DNA of 64,000 nucleotides from Leifsonia soli (GTDB lineage Bacteria; Actinomycetota; Actinomycetes; Actinomycetales; Microbacteriaceae). This document shows, one piece after another, positions 1 through 9,313 of the stretch (its first letter is position 1; every line of letters begins with the position of its first letter). The notes below the pieces were generated by a model. It ran no database searches. It worked only from the letters and a program-made list of their open reading frames with translations, and had not been told where the DNA came from. The translations under genes were made by a program, and so were the position numbers. Location of the stretch: the NCBI RefSeq assembly GCF_013408745.1, contig NZ_JACCBJ010000001.1:2604001-2668000 (forward strand), in the 5' to 3' direction.

Positions 1-1
1 G

Positions 2-484
2 CCCGTGCACCGCGACGACATCGCCGGGCTGGCGTATGTCAGCGAGCGGACGACGACGCCGGTCGTCGCGGACGAGTCGGTCTGGAACGCGCGCCAGCTG
101 CGCGAGGTGCTGGTGAGCCGCGCGGTGTCGCGGATCAACATCAAGCTGGCGAAGACGGGCGGCATCGCGGAGGCACTGGCCTTGGCGGAGCTCGCCCGGC
201 AGCGAGACGTCTCGGTGTTCGTCGGCTGCATGTCGGAGAGCCACGTCGGCATCGCGAGCGCGGCGGCCGTCGCGTCCGCGCTCGCCGAGACCGGAGGTCT
301 GCACGGCGCCCAGGACCTCGACGCCGGGCTGTGGCTGGCGTCGAGCCCGGTGGAGGGCGGGGTCAGCTATCGCGGGCCGTGGATCCGGCTGTCGGACGCG
401 CCGGGGACGGGGATCTCGTCGCTCGCGACGATCGCAGCGGAGCCAGGGACAGCAGCGCGCATCCCGCCAGCAGCCCGGCGATGA
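2..484 (+). CDS. Dipeptide (L-Ala-D/L-Glu-type) epimerase, C-terminal part
   Basis: The window opens inside this gene; the frame is open from base 2 and stops at 482-484. The fragment is the C-terminal half of an enolase-superfamily barrel. Visible marks are ADES (third metal-ligand Asp), INIKLAKTGG (second catalytic Lys strand), VGCMSES and QDLDAG. In YkfB/YcjG-type dipeptide epimerases a DxD pair at the last position binds the amino group of the dipeptide, so muropeptide-derived L-Ala-Glu is the likely substrate. That fits the MurQ/AnmK/peptide-transporter operon converging on it. The last 20 or so residues (after DAPGTG) go beyond the usual family end, and the final 122 bp overlap the 3' end of the convergent MFS gene. 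Superfamily is certain; the dipeptide specificity is inferred from the DxD motif and the neighbours. Confidence 0.8.
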   Translation, partial: PVHRDDIAGLAYVSERTTTPVVADESVWNARQLREVLVSRAVSRINIKLAKTGGIAEALALAELARQRDVSVFVGCMSESHVGIASAAAVASALAETGGLHGAQDLDAGLWLASSPVEGGVSYRGPWIRLSDAPGTGISSLATIAAEPGTAARIPPAARR

Positions 485-1568
485 CGAGCAGTACTCCCGC
501 GGGTGCCGACCCGACGGTGACGGCGACCGCGAAGGAGACCGCCGACCCTCCGGCCGAGCCGACCGCCACGAGGATGCTCGCCGTACGGTCGGCACGCTCA
601 CGCGTCGTGGCGGCGAGCGCCGACCCGAGCAGCAGCGCGTAACCCGGGGCGACCAGCAGGACGACGGCGCCGATCAGGAGCGCCGCGCCGACACCCTGTC
701 CGACGATGGCCGACAGCACCGCCACGACGGCTGCTGCCCCGACGGCGACCGGGAGGTACACCCGCGCGGGAACCCCACGGGCCACGACCGCCGCGCAGGC
801 GAAGCGGCCGACGGCCATCAGCGTCCAGAACGCCGTCGTCCCCACCGCCGCCGTCGTGCCGGCGAGACCGAACAGCGACTGGGACAGGGTGCTCGACCAG
901 CCCGCGAGCACGGTCTCGGCGCCGACGAACAGGAACAGCGCCGCGCCGACCGGCCAGAGCCGCCGTCCGGCGCCCCTCTGCACCCGCGGCGGTGGCGCCG
1001 ATCCCTCCGCGCCGGGCCAGGTCGCGCCCGCGACCGCGGCGAGCACGGCCCCGGCGGCCGGAACCAGCGCGAGCGCCGCGACCGGCGCCCACAGGGCGGC
1101 TGCGGGCACGAACGCGATGAGGAGGGGAGCTCCTGCCGCCGCGACGGCCGACGCACCGTTCAGGACGGTCAGCCGGACGGGGGTGCCCTCGGAGGAGCGC
1201 GCCCGCGAGAGGGCGGTGGCGCTCGCCTCGACGAGCCCGAAACCCAGCCCGGTCACGGTCGCAGCCAGAAAGAAGAGAGGAGCGGAGGTCGCGCAGGCGA
1301 CGAGTGCGAGGCCGGCGACCTGGAGGGCGGAACCGACCGCGAGCAGCGTCCTGGCGCGTCCCCGGCGCGGCACGGCCGTGACCAGCACACCGGCGAAGAG
1401 GCCGAGGAACAGCAGCGAGACGCTGGGGAGGAGCTCCTCCGGGGCGAGGCCGGTTCGCTCGGCGACCGCCGGGATCGACGCGGGGATCACCGCACCGACG
1501 GCCCCGAGCGCGACGAAGCCGAGGATCAGCGCGCCGTCCTGGACGGACTCAGGTCCGCGTCGCGTCAT
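363..1568 (-). CDS. MFS transporter, last gene of the muropeptide operon
   Basis: A 401-residue very hydrophobic protein with about 12 predicted membrane segments and the MFS-type loop after helix 2 (PRRGRARTLLAVG). The ATG at 1568 lies inside the last codons of the FAD/Fe-S oxidase gene (stop 1549-1551), so the two are probably translationally coupled and share one transcript. Substrate is unknown. Its position at the end of a peptidoglycan-salvage operon suggests it moves a product or substrate of that pathway, such as an amino sugar, a dipeptide or lactate, but the sequence does not decide this. The polar C-terminal tail rich in Arg, Ser and Pro overlaps the convergent epimerase gene by 122 bp. 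Confidence 0.75.
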   Translation of the reverse strand: MTRRGPESVQDGALILGFVALGAVGAVIPASIPAVAERTGLAPEELLPSVSLLFLGLFAGVLVTAVPRRGRARTLLAVGSALQVAGLALVACATSAPLFFLAATVTGLGFGLVEASATALSRARSSEGTPVRLTVLNGASAVAAAGAPLLIAFVPAAALWAPVAALALVPAAGAVLAAVAGATWPGAEGSAPPPRVQRGAGRRLWPVGAALFLFVGAETVLAGWSSTLSQSLFGLAGTTAAVGTTAFWTLMAVGRFACAAVVARGVPARVYLPVAVGAAAVVAVLSAIVGQGVGAALLIGAVVLLVAPGYALLLGSALAATTRERADRTASILVAVGSAGGSAVSFAVAVTVGSAPAGVLLVIAGLLAGCALLSLAPLRSSRATRSPSPARPTAGSTARDS

Positions 1569-4338
1569 CGAGCAGCTCGAGGATGTGTCGGTACGGCTTG
1601 CCCGTCGCGCGCGTCATGCCCAGCTCGCAGGTGCGGTTCGCGGAGGCGTACGCGGCGAACTCCCGGCCGGCGAGCTCGGCGGACTCGGCGCGGGTGGCGG
1701 ACGCCGTCAGCTCGGGATGCAGCATCCCCCGGTCGCCGGCGAACGCGCAGCAGCCCCAGTCGACGGGCACGACCACGTCGTCGCTGATCGCCGACGCCAC
1801 CCGGACCATCGGGTCGGTCACGCCGAGGTGGGTGGACGAGCAGGTGGGATGTACCGCGATGGATGCGAACGGGGCGCGGACCGACAGCGCGGGCAGCACC
1901 TCCCTCTCCACGAACGCGACGGCATCGATCACCGTGAGACCGCTGCCGGCGGCCAGGTTCAGGAAGCCCTCCGTGCAGGAGACCCCGTCGGAGATGACCG
2001 GCAGCTCTCCCCCGCGCGTGGCCTCCTGGAGGGCGGGCACGACGTTCGCCGCCATCGTGCGGTGGCCGGCAGGGTTGCCCTTCGACGTCCACGGCGTCCC
2101 GCAGCACATCGATTCGACGCCCTCCGGGATCGTCACGGCGACGCCCGCCCGCTCGCACAGAGCGAGGAAGGCGTCCCGGACCCCCTGGGACGCGTCGGCC
2201 GGCCCGAACATCGAGCCGATGCACGACGGAACGTAGACGGCGACCGCGTCGGCGGTCGCTCTGGCGCGCCGCCGGGTGCCGCCGCGCGGGAGGCCGCCGT
2301 CGTAGCGCGGTACATCGTCCGCCCCCAGCAGCGTCCGGCCCAGATCGGTGACCGCGGTCACGAGCGGAGCAGGGAGCAGCTTCGCGGTGGTCATCGCCGT
2401 CGCGCCGGCCCGCGTGACCGTCCCCCAGTGCTTCGCCGCGGCATCCCAGCCGGCACCCGCCACGGGATGGTCGTGCTCGGCGCGGAGCCTCTTCACCAGC
2501 TTGCCGGTGTCGATGCGCACGGGGCAGGCCGTCTGACACATCCCGTCGGCGGCGCAGGTGTCGAGGCCGTCGTAGCCGTAGTCGCGGTCCAGCTCGGCGA
2601 CCAGCTCCGCATCGCCCGCCAGCCGGGCGCGCTCGCGCTCCCGGCGCAGCACGATGCGCTGCCGGGGCGTCACGGTGAGGTCCTTGGACGGGCAGACCGG
2701 CTCGCAGTAGCCGCACTCGACGCAGCGGTCGACCTCGGCCTCGACCGTCGGGGTGAGCTTCAGATGCTGAAGGGGGCCGTCCGGATCCTCGTTGAGGAGG
2801 ACTCCGGGATTGAGCAGCCCGCGGGGATCGGCGAGTTCCTTCACCCGCAGCATCACGCCATAGAGGTCGTCGCCGAACTGGCGGCGGACGTAGGGCGCCA
2901 TGATCCGCCCGGTGCCGTGCTCCGCCTTCAGCGTCCCGCCGTTGCGCAGGACGAGCGCGACCATCTCCTCGGTGAACTCCGCGTAGCGCTGCGTCGAGCC
3001 CGGGTCGTCGAAGCGCTCGGTGAGCATGAAGTGGATGTTGCCGTCCTTGGCGTGCCCGAAGATCACGCTGTCCTCGTAGCCGTGGCGGTCGAACAGTGCG
3101 GTCAGGCCCTCGCAGGTCTCGCGGAGAGCGGCGACGGGGACCGCGATGTCCTCCAGCATCGCCGTGGTGCCCGACGGCCGGTTGCCTGCGACGGTCGCAT
3201 ACAGGTCCTTGCGGATGTGCCAGAGGGCGTCGCGCCGGCGGGGGTCCTGTGTGAGCGTGGCCGGCTGGGCGAGCGGCAGGGGCGCCACGAGTTCCGGCCA
3301 GGCGGCGAGCCGGGAGGCGAGCGCATCGGCGTCGGCCTCCTGGTACTCGACGAGCAGCGCAGCATGCCGATCGACGCGCAGCGCGAGGAGCTCGTCGTCC
3401 GCACCCGGATCGCGCTGCGCCACCCGCAGCGAGGTGGCGTCGAGGAGCTCGACGGTGGCGAGGCCGGAGGCCACGAGGGCGGGCAGCGCGCCGGTCGCGT
3501 CCGCGAGGGTCGGGAAGTACAGCATCCCCGTCGCCGTGTGCGCGCGGACGGGCAGGGTGCGGAAGGTGGCCTCGGCGACGAAGGCCAGCGTCCCCTCGCT
3601 CCCGACGACCAGATGGAGCAGGAGCTGCACCGGCGAATCGTGGTCGAGGAAGGCGTTGACGCCGTAGCCCATCGTGTTCTTGATGGCGTACTGGCGGCGG
3701 ATGGTCTCCACCATCGCCGGATCGGAGCGCACCCGATCGCGCAGTTCGGCGAGCCCGTGCCAGAGCGCGGGGGCCGCCTCCCTCATCCGCTCGTCCGCGT
3801 CGGGGGCGGCCGTGTCGAGCACGGTGCCGTCGGCCAGCACCAGCACCGCCGACTCGATCGTGTTGTAGGTGTTGAACTCGGTGCCGCACGACATGCCGCT
3901 GGAGTTGTTCGCGACGACCCCGCCGACGGTGCAGGCGGCCTCGCTCGCCGGGTCGGGGCCCAGCTTGCGCGTGTGCCGGGCGAGCCGCGCGTTGACCTGA
4001 CGGACCGTCGCACCGGGCTGGACGCGGACGCGCGCGCCGCCGTCGAGCACCTCGATGGCGCGGAAGTTCCTGCGGGTGTCCAGCAGCAGCCCCTCGGTCG
4101 ACGCCTGCCCGGAGAGGCTGGTGCCGCCGGAGCGGAACGCGATCGGGGTGCCGGACGAGCCGGAGAGCCGGAGCAGCGCGGCGAGATGCGCGGTGTCGCG
4201 CACGGTGACAACGCCGAGCGGCGTCATCAGGTAGTGCGAAGCGTCGTGCGCCATCGCCAGACGGTCGATCGCGCGGTCGCGCACCGTTCCGGGAGCGAGC
4301 CGTTCGAGCCGCTCGGCCAGTTCCGCTGAGGGGGCCAC
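1549..4338 (-). CDS. FAD-linked oxidase fused to Fe-S/CCG subunit (D-lactate-dehydrogenase type)
   Basis: A 929-residue fusion of a GlcD-like flavin domain and a GlcF-like iron-sulfur domain, as in membrane-linked D-lactate or D-2-hydroxyacid dehydrogenases (Dld-II/YdiJ type). The FAD-binding PCMH part shows FRSGGTSLSGQ near residue 67 and GGVVANNSSGM; HGTGRIMAPYV marks the oxidase C-domain. Two 4Fe-4S motifs follow, CVECGYCEPVCP near 537 and CAADGMCQTACP near 595. Then come cysteine-rich CCG-type motifs: MCCGTPW near 743, HPTCSSTH near 830 and WGCCAFAGDRG near 860. The GTG start at 4338 has an AAAGG ribosome site and sits 16 bp after the ABC gene. MurQ, five genes upstream in the same run, releases D-lactate, so D-lactate oxidation to pyruvate with electrons to quinone is the likely job. 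D-2-hydroxyglutarate or glycolate remain alternatives. Confidence 0.85.
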   Translation of the reverse strand: MAPSAELAERLERLAPGTVRDRAIDRLAMAHDASHYLMTPLGVVTVRDTAHLAALLRLSGSSGTPIAFRSGGTSLSGQASTEGLLLDTRRNFRAIEVLDGGARVRVQPGATVRQVNARLARHTRKLGPDPASEAACTVGGVVANNSSGMSCGTEFNTYNTIESAVLVLADGTVLDTAAPDADERMREAAPALWHGLAELRDRVRSDPAMVETIRRQYAIKNTMGYGVNAFLDHDSPVQLLLHLVVGSEGTLAFVAEATFRTLPVRAHTATGMLYFPTLADATGALPALVASGLATVELLDATSLRVAQRDPGADDELLALRVDRHAALLVEYQEADADALASRLAAWPELVAPLPLAQPATLTQDPRRRDALWHIRKDLYATVAGNRPSGTTAMLEDIAVPVAALRETCEGLTALFDRHGYEDSVIFGHAKDGNIHFMLTERFDDPGSTQRYAEFTEEMVALVLRNGGTLKAEHGTGRIMAPYVRRQFGDDLYGVMLRVKELADPRGLLNPGVLLNEDPDGPLQHLKLTPTVEAEVDRCVECGYCEPVCPSKDLTVTPRQRIVLRRERERARLAGDAELVAELDRDYGYDGLDTCAADGMCQTACPVRIDTGKLVKRLRAEHDHPVAGAGWDAAAKHWGTVTRAGATAMTTAKLLPAPLVTAVTDLGRTLLGADDVPRYDGGLPRGGTRRRARATADAVAVYVPSCIGSMFGPADASQGVRDAFLALCERAGVAVTIPEGVESMCCGTPWTSKGNPAGHRTMAANVVPALQEATRGGELPVISDGVSCTEGFLNLAAGSGLTVIDAVAFVEREVLPALSVRAPFASIAVHPTCSSTHLGVTDPMVRVASAISDDVVVPVDWGCCAFAGDRGMLHPELTASATRAESAELAGREFAAYASANRTCELGMTRATGKPYRHILELLDDATRT

Positions 4339-4354
4339 CGATGGACCTTTCGTG

Positions 4355-6001
4355 TCAGGCGACCGCGAGCGACGTGCCGGGGATCGCGGCGATCAGCTGG
4401 CGCGTGTACTCCTGCTGCGGCGCTTCGAAGATCGCATCCGGCTCTCCGCTCTCGACGACCGTGCCCGCGCGCATCACGTAGACCTGGTGGGCGACCAGGC
4501 GCACCACGGCGAGGTCGTGACTGATGAAGAGGTAGGAGAGCCCGAGCTCGCGCTGGAGCGACACCATCAGGTCGAGGATCTGCTCCTGCACCAGGACGTC
4601 CAGGGCGCTGACCGCCTCGTCCATGACGACGAGCTCGGGGTTGAGCGCCAGGGCGCGCGCGATGGCGACGCGCTGGCGCTGCCCGCCGGACAGCTCGTGC
4701 GGATACCGGTCGGCGAACGACGCGGGCAGCGCGACCTTGTCGAGGAGGTCGGCGACCGCCTTCCTGCGGCCGGCGGCATCCCCGATCCTGTGCACCCGCA
4801 GCGGTTCCGCCACCACCTGCTCGATGGTGTACCTCGGGTCGAGCGACGCGTACGGGTTCTGGAACACGGGCTGCACCGAGCGGCGGAACTCCAGCAGACG
4901 GCGGCCGGACAGGGTGGAGACGTCCACACCGCGGAAGGAGACGGTTCCGCCGTCGGGGTCCTCCAGCTTCAGCGCGAGACGCGCGGTGGTCGACTTGCCC
5001 GAGCCGGACTCGCCGACGATGGCCACGGTCTGCCCGCGCGGAACCTGCAGGCTCACGCCGTCGATCGCGAGGAAGGGCTCCGACCGGCCGCGGATGCGGT
5101 ACTTCTTCACCGCACCCGCGATGTCGAGGAGGATCTCCGGCTCCGCGCCGTCGGCTGCCGCCTCCACCACGGGGGCGACCTTCGCGCTGGCCATCCCCGG
5201 CGCTGCGGCCAGCAGACGCCGCGTGTACTCGTGCCGTGGATGCGCGACGAGCTCGGCCGCCGGCCCGGTCTCGACGATCTCGCCGCGGAACATCACCGCG
5301 ACCCGGTCGGCGCGCTCGGCGGCGAGCGCCAGGTCGTGCGTGATGAGGAGAACGGCCGCGCCGAGCTCGGACGCGAGCTGGCCCATCTGGTCGAGGACCA
5401 GGCGCTGGACCGTCACGTCGAGTGCGGAAGTCGGCTCGTCGGCGAGCAGCACCTCCGGGCGGCAGGCCAGCGCCATGGCGATCAGGACGCGCTGCCGCAT
5501 CCCGCCGGAGAACTCGTGCGGGTACTGGTTGAACCGGGCCGGGGCGTCGCCGATGCCGGCCCGCTCGAGCAGCCGGATGGCCTCCTGCTTCGCCGCCTGC
5601 CCCGTGGCCCGTCCGTGGACCTGGAGCGCTTCGACGATCTGCGCGCCGATCTTCATCACCGGGTTCAGATTGGTCATCGGGTCCTGCGGCACCAGCCCGA
5701 TGCGGTTGCCGCGGATTGACGTCATCGCCTTCTCCGGGGCGGCCGTGATGTCGAGCTCCTTGAGCAGGATGGTGCCCGACGAGATCCTGCCGTTCTCCGC
5801 GAGCAGCCGGTTGACGCACGCGGCGAGCGTCGACTTCCCGGAGCCGGACTCGCCGACGATGGCGACGGTCTCGCCGGCCGCGACGTCGAGACTCACATGC
5901 TTGACCGCCTCCACCTCGCCGCGCGAGGTCGTGAAGGTGACCGAGAGGTCCCGGATGCTCAGGACGGGCTCGCGGACGGTCTGCTGGGTGTCGCTGTTCA
6001 T
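4355..6001 (-). CDS. Oligopeptide/muropeptide ABC transporter, double ATP-binding protein (DppD-DppF fusion)
   Basis: A 548-residue protein with two complete ABC ATPase domains in one chain. The first has Walker A GESGSGKST at about 50-58, signature FSGGMRQR and Walker B/D-loop ADEPTSALD. The second repeats GESGSGKST, has LSGGQRQR and DEAVSALD, so the usual DEP is replaced by DEA. It energises the two permeases 9313-11180 fed by the lipoprotein 11236-12783. The start is the ATG at 6001 because it overlaps the stop of the serine hydrolase in an ATGA junction; a longer reading frame upstream is the shadow of that gene. Family substrates are di- and oligopeptides; muropeptides are inferred from MurQ and AnmK in the operon. 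Confidence 0.9.
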   Translation of the reverse strand: MNSDTQQTVREPVLSIRDLSVTFTTSRGEVEAVKHVSLDVAAGETVAIVGESGSGKSTLAACVNRLLAENGRISSGTILLKELDITAAPEKAMTSIRGNRIGLVPQDPMTNLNPVMKIGAQIVEALQVHGRATGQAAKQEAIRLLERAGIGDAPARFNQYPHEFSGGMRQRVLIAMALACRPEVLLADEPTSALDVTVQRLVLDQMGQLASELGAAVLLITHDLALAAERADRVAVMFRGEIVETGPAAELVAHPRHEYTRRLLAAAPGMASAKVAPVVEAAADGAEPEILLDIAGAVKKYRIRGRSEPFLAIDGVSLQVPRGQTVAIVGESGSGKSTTARLALKLEDPDGGTVSFRGVDVSTLSGRRLLEFRRSVQPVFQNPYASLDPRYTIEQVVAEPLRVHRIGDAAGRRKAVADLLDKVALPASFADRYPHELSGGQRQRVAIARALALNPELVVMDEAVSALDVLVQEQILDLMVSLQRELGLSYLFISHDLAVVRLVAHQVYVMRAGTVVESGEPDAIFEAPQQEYTRQLIAAIPGTSLAVA

Positions 6002-7173
6002 CGTTCCTCGGCGTTCGTCGTGACGGGAGAGGCTTCGGCCGCCAGCGCCGCTGCGGCGGCGTCGAGCAGCACGGACTGGATGGCGTCGCCGGTCACCGGC
6101 GACGGGCGCGTGTCGTGGTCGGCGTCCCGGGGCAGCGGTCCGGTCGTCCCGGCGAGCCGCATCGCCGCACCCGCGACGACGACGTCGGCGTCGAGCCCGA
6201 AGCCGAACCAGGTCCCGGTGAAGCCGCCGTGCCCGAGCAGGGTGACGGATCGGCCGCCGACCGCGATCGTGCTGAGACGGAAGCCCACCGCCTGCCCGGG
6301 GTCGACCGCCGAGGGCCGGCTGAACGCGTGCAGCACGTCGTCCGACACGAAGCCGTCGCGGAGGGCAGCGCCCAGGGCGAGCAGGTCGTCGACCGTCGAG
6401 AACAGACCGGCGTGGCCGGAGACGCCGCCGAGGGCGTGCGCAGCGTTGCCGTCGTCGACCTCTCCGCGGATCGGGCCGCCGCGCCAGCCGTCGAACCCGT
6501 CCGGCCGGAACGGCACAGGGAACGGCGTGCCGGTGGCGATCATCCGGAACTCGTAGGCGTCGCTGTCCGCGCTGGTGACCGCGGACGCGGCGGGAACCGG
6601 CCCGTATTCGCTGGTGAGCCCGAGCGGTTCGGCGACCATCGCCCGATAGGCGTCGCTCAGTGGACGGCCGGTCACCCGCTCGACCACCGCCCCGGCGAGG
6701 ATGAGGCCGAAGTCGGAGTACCGCCACTCCGTGCCCGGTGCGCTCGCCAGCGGAAGCTCCTGGGCGCGTGCGATCGCGGCGTCGCGGTCGGTGGTCTCCA
6801 GATACAGCGGCCACCACGGCTGGAGACCGGCCGTGTGGGTGAGCAGCTGCTCCAGGGTGACGCCGTCCTTGTCGCCGCCGCGGAACGCGGGGAGGTGCTC
6901 GCGGACGGGATCGTCGAGGTGGAGGCGTCCCTCGTCGACGAGGCGCATGACCATGACCGTGGTGGCGGCGACCTTGGTGACCGACGCGAGATCGAGCAAC
7001 AGGTCCCTGCTCATCGGGACCGCCTCCGCCCCCGCACCGCTCGGAGCGGCCCAGCCGCCGCATCCCACCTCCACGCCGGCCGTCGTGCGCACGCCGACGA
7101 TGGCGCTGGCGGGATGCGTCCCGGGCCCGCCGAGGCCCAGCAGGCGATCGACGTACGTCTGGAGGCCGCTCAC
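5998..7173 (-). CDS. Beta-lactamase-family serine hydrolase (possible D,D-peptidase/esterase)
   Basis: About 391 residues, no signal peptide visible, so probably cytoplasmic. It carries the class C/PBP-like triad pattern: SVTK (SxxK nucleophile) in [18 protein letters not shown] as the YxN equivalent and HGGFTG in place of the KTG box. Family members act as D-alanyl carboxypeptidases, D-aminopeptidases or esterases. Between AnmK and the peptide ABC transporter it may trim imported muropeptides; this is inference. I prefer the GTG at 7173 over the upstream ATG at 7218 because it has a strong GGAGGAGG site about 8 nt ahead and forms a GTGA overlap with the anmK stop. The 3' end overlaps the ABC gene by 4 bp. 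Confidence 0.8.
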   Translation of the reverse strand: MSGLQTYVDRLLGLGGPGTHPASAIVGVRTTAGVEVGCGGWAAPSGAGAEAVPMSRDLLLDLASVTKVAATTVMVMRLVDEGRLHLDDPVREHLPAFRGGDKDGVTLEQLLTHTAGLQPWWPLYLETTDRDAAIARAQELPLASAPGTEWRYSDFGLILAGAVVERVTGRPLSDAYRAMVAEPLGLTSEYGPVPAASAVTSADSDAYEFRMIATGTPFPVPFRPDGFDGWRGGPIRGEVDDGNAAHALGGVSGHAGLFSTVDDLLALGAALRDGFVSDDVLHAFSRPSAVDPGQAVGFRLSTIAVGGRSVTLLGHGGFTGTWFGFGLDADVVVAGAAMRLAGTTGPLPRDADHDTRPSPVTGDAIQSVLLDAAAAALAAEASPVTTNAEER

Positions 7174-8381
7174 CGGCGCGCCTCCTCCGCGTCGCGGCGG
7201 AACTCCACGTGCGGCCACTCCGTCAGCGCCTCGCCCCGCGGAAGCGGAGCACCGGGCGCCGGGGTCATCCGGCCGAGGACCCGGGGACCCGAGGCACCCG
7301 TGCAGCTGGGGACGTTCGCGGGGAGCCCGTTCGCCGTCGCCCAGCCGATCAGGGCGAAGGCGACGGCCTCCTTATCGTCGGACGGGACGCCGAGGGCGTC
7401 GCTCGTGCGCACATCCACGCCGGGCAGCAGCTCCTCGATGCGCCGGAGCAGCACCGGGTTGCGCACACCGCCGCCCGAGACGATCAGCACCTCGACCCCG
7501 GCGGTGCGGATCGCGTCCGCCACCGTGCGCGCGGTCAGGTCGGTGAGGGTGGCGACCAGGTCGGGGAGGGAGAGGTCGCGGGAGGTGCGGCTCAGCTGCT
7601 CGAGCACATAGTCGAGGTGGAACAGCTCTTTCCCGGTGCTCTTCGGGGTGGGGAGCGCGTAGTAGGGCTCGGCGAGGAACTGCCGAAGGACCGCCTCGTC
7701 CACGGTCCCCGCCGACGCCAGGCGGCCGTCGCGGTCGAAGCTCTCCGGTGTCTCCGTCGAGTGCGTGACCACGGCGTCGACGAGCGCGTTGGCCGGCCCG
7801 ATGTCCCACGCGACCGGGTCCTGGCCCGCGGCGACGACGGTGACGTTGGAGATGCCGCCGAGGTTCAGCGCACCGGCGCGGACGCCGTCGGCGCCGAGGC
7901 CGCGCAGCAGGATCGTGTCGAGGATGGGCACCAGCGGAGCGCCCTGGCCGCCGGCCGCGATGTCGGCTGCGCGCAGGTCGGACACCACCGGGAGCCCGGT
8001 CGCCTGGGCGATCCACGCCGGCTCGCCGAGCTGGAGCGTCCCGCGGGCCCGGCCGTCCTCGATCCAGTGGAACACCGTCTGCCCGTGCGAGCAGACGAGG
8101 TCCACCGGGCCGAACCCGCCATCGGCGTGAGCGCGGAGCGCCGCCCGGGCGGCCTCCCCGAACTCCTGGCCGATGGCCGTGTCCAGCTCGCAGGCGACGT
8201 CGAATCCGACCGCGGCGGGGGGCAGTGCCGCGAGCAGGCGCGCCCGCAGACCGGCGGAGTACGGCGTGGACGTCGTGTACTCGATGGTCGCGGTCGCCGA
8301 GGCGCCGTCGCCGTCGAAGTCGACGATCGCGATGTCGATCCCGTCGTGCGAGGTTCCGGAGATCATGCCGAGGACGCGCAT
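7170..8381 (-). CDS. anmK: Anhydro-N-acetylmuramic acid kinase
   Basis: A 403-residue AnmK of normal family length. It opens with [21 protein letters not shown], the phosphate-binding N-terminus of the family, and shows [40 protein letters not shown] and LNLGGISN. AnmK cleaves the 1,6-anhydro ring while phosphorylating anhydroMurNAc with ATP, giving MurNAc-6-phosphate, the substrate of MurQ. murQ is immediately upstream with a one-base TGATG stop/start overlap, so the two consecutive enzymes are coupled. Its presence implies that lytic-transglycosylase products (anhydro-muropeptides) are recovered. Confidence 0.95.
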   Translation of the reverse strand: MRVLGMISGTSHDGIDIAIVDFDGDGASATATIEYTTSTPYSAGLRARLLAALPPAAVGFDVACELDTAIGQEFGEAARAALRAHADGGFGPVDLVCSHGQTVFHWIEDGRARGTLQLGEPAWIAQATGLPVVSDLRAADIAAGGQGAPLVPILDTILLRGLGADGVRAGALNLGGISNVTVVAAGQDPVAWDIGPANALVDAVVTHSTETPESFDRDGRLASAGTVDEAVLRQFLAEPYYALPTPKSTGKELFHLDYVLEQLSRTSRDLSLPDLVATLTDLTARTVADAIRTAGVEVLIVSGGGVRNPVLLRRIEELLPGVDVRTSDALGVPSDDKEAVAFALIGWATANGLPANVPSCTGASGPRVLGRMTPAPGAPLPRGEALTEWPHVEFRRDAEEARR

Positions 8382-9313
8382 CAGATCTCCGCCTTCGGGG
8401 CAGAGGCGACGACGGTGCGCAGGACGCCGGAGGCCGCGTCGAGCGCGCTCCGGGCGTCCTCGACGCTCATCCCGGTGACGATCGTCGCGATGGCGAGCTT
8501 GGCGTTCCAGTCGGCGGCGTCGAGCGCGACGCGTGCCGTCTCGTCGTCCGTGCCGGTGGCCAGTGTGACGATCCGCACGGCCCGGCGCAGCAGCTTCGCG
8601 TTGGTCGCCTTCACATCCACCATCAACGTCTTATAGGTCTTGCCGAGCCGGATCATGCTGATGGTGGAGATCATGTTGAGCACCAGCTTCGTCGCGGTGC
8701 CCGCCCCGAGCCGGGTCGAGCCGGTCACGACCTCCGGCCCGACGGCGATCTCGATGCCGTGACGTGAGATCGCGGAGATCGGGGTGTCCACGTTGCACGA
8801 GAGCCCCACGGTCAGCGCTCCGCTCTCGTTCGCGAGACGCAGCGCGCCGAGCACGTACGGGGTGCGGCCGCTGGAGGCGATGCCGACGACCGTGTCGAGT
8901 GGACCGGGCGCGACGTTCCCCAGATCGGCGCGGCCGGTCGCCTCGCTGTCCTCCGCGGACTCGATGGAGCTGACCAGAGCGGTCGGGCCCCCGGCGATCA
9001 GCCCGAGCACGATGTCCCCGTCCGTTCCGAAGGTCGGCGGGATCTCGGAGGCGTCGAGCACTCCCAGCCGGCCGCTGGTGCCGGCGCCGACGTAGATGAT
9101 CCGTCCGCCCGCGCGGACGCGCTCGGAGGTGTCCTCGATGGCCGCGATGATGGTCGGCAGTGCGTCGCGCACCGCCCCCGGGATCCGGGAGTCGCGATCG
9201 TTCATCAGCGTGACCAGCTCCGCGACGCTGAGCTCGTCCAGCATCAGGTCGTCGTCGGCCACCGCCTCCGTCATCAGTTCGTCGAGTTCGGCGTCGGGCG
9301 AGTTCGTAGCCAT
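8381..9313 (-). CDS. murQ: N-acetylmuramic acid 6-phosphate etherase
   Basis: A 310-residue MurQ with the SIS fold. Signatures are [23 protein letters not shown] (phosphosugar loop and catalytic Glu in DASE; only parts quoted here are needed), GLIAGG, and [20 protein letters not shown] region for substrate binding. It splits the lactyl ether of MurNAc-6-P to GlcNAc-6-P and D-lactate in the cytoplasm. The ATG at 9313 follows a GGAGG site and overlaps the permease stop by one base. The N-terminal 40 residues are acidic. The D-lactate it releases is the presumed substrate of the FAD/Fe-S oxidase at 1549-4338. Confidence 0.95.
   Translation of the reverse strand: MATNSPDAELDELMTEAVADDDLMLDELSVAELVTLMNDRDSRIPGAVRDALPTIIAAIEDTSERVRAGGRIIYVGAGTSGRLGVLDASEIPPTFGTDGDIVLGLIAGGPTALVSSIESAEDSEATGRADLGNVAPGPLDTVVGIASSGRTPYVLGALRLANESGALTVGLSCNVDTPISAISRHGIEIAVGPEVVTGSTRLGAGTATKLVLNMISTISMIRLGKTYKTLMVDVKATNAKLLRRAVRIVTLATGTDDETARVALDAADWNAKLAIATIVTGMSVEDARSALDAASGVLRTVVASAPKAEI

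Noticed and set aside
706..4329. A 1,207-codon open frame on the plus strand
   Set aside because: It runs opposite the MFS and FAD/Fe-S genes, has no domain, and its Arg/Ala/Gly/Pro-rich product is typical of a high-GC shadow frame.
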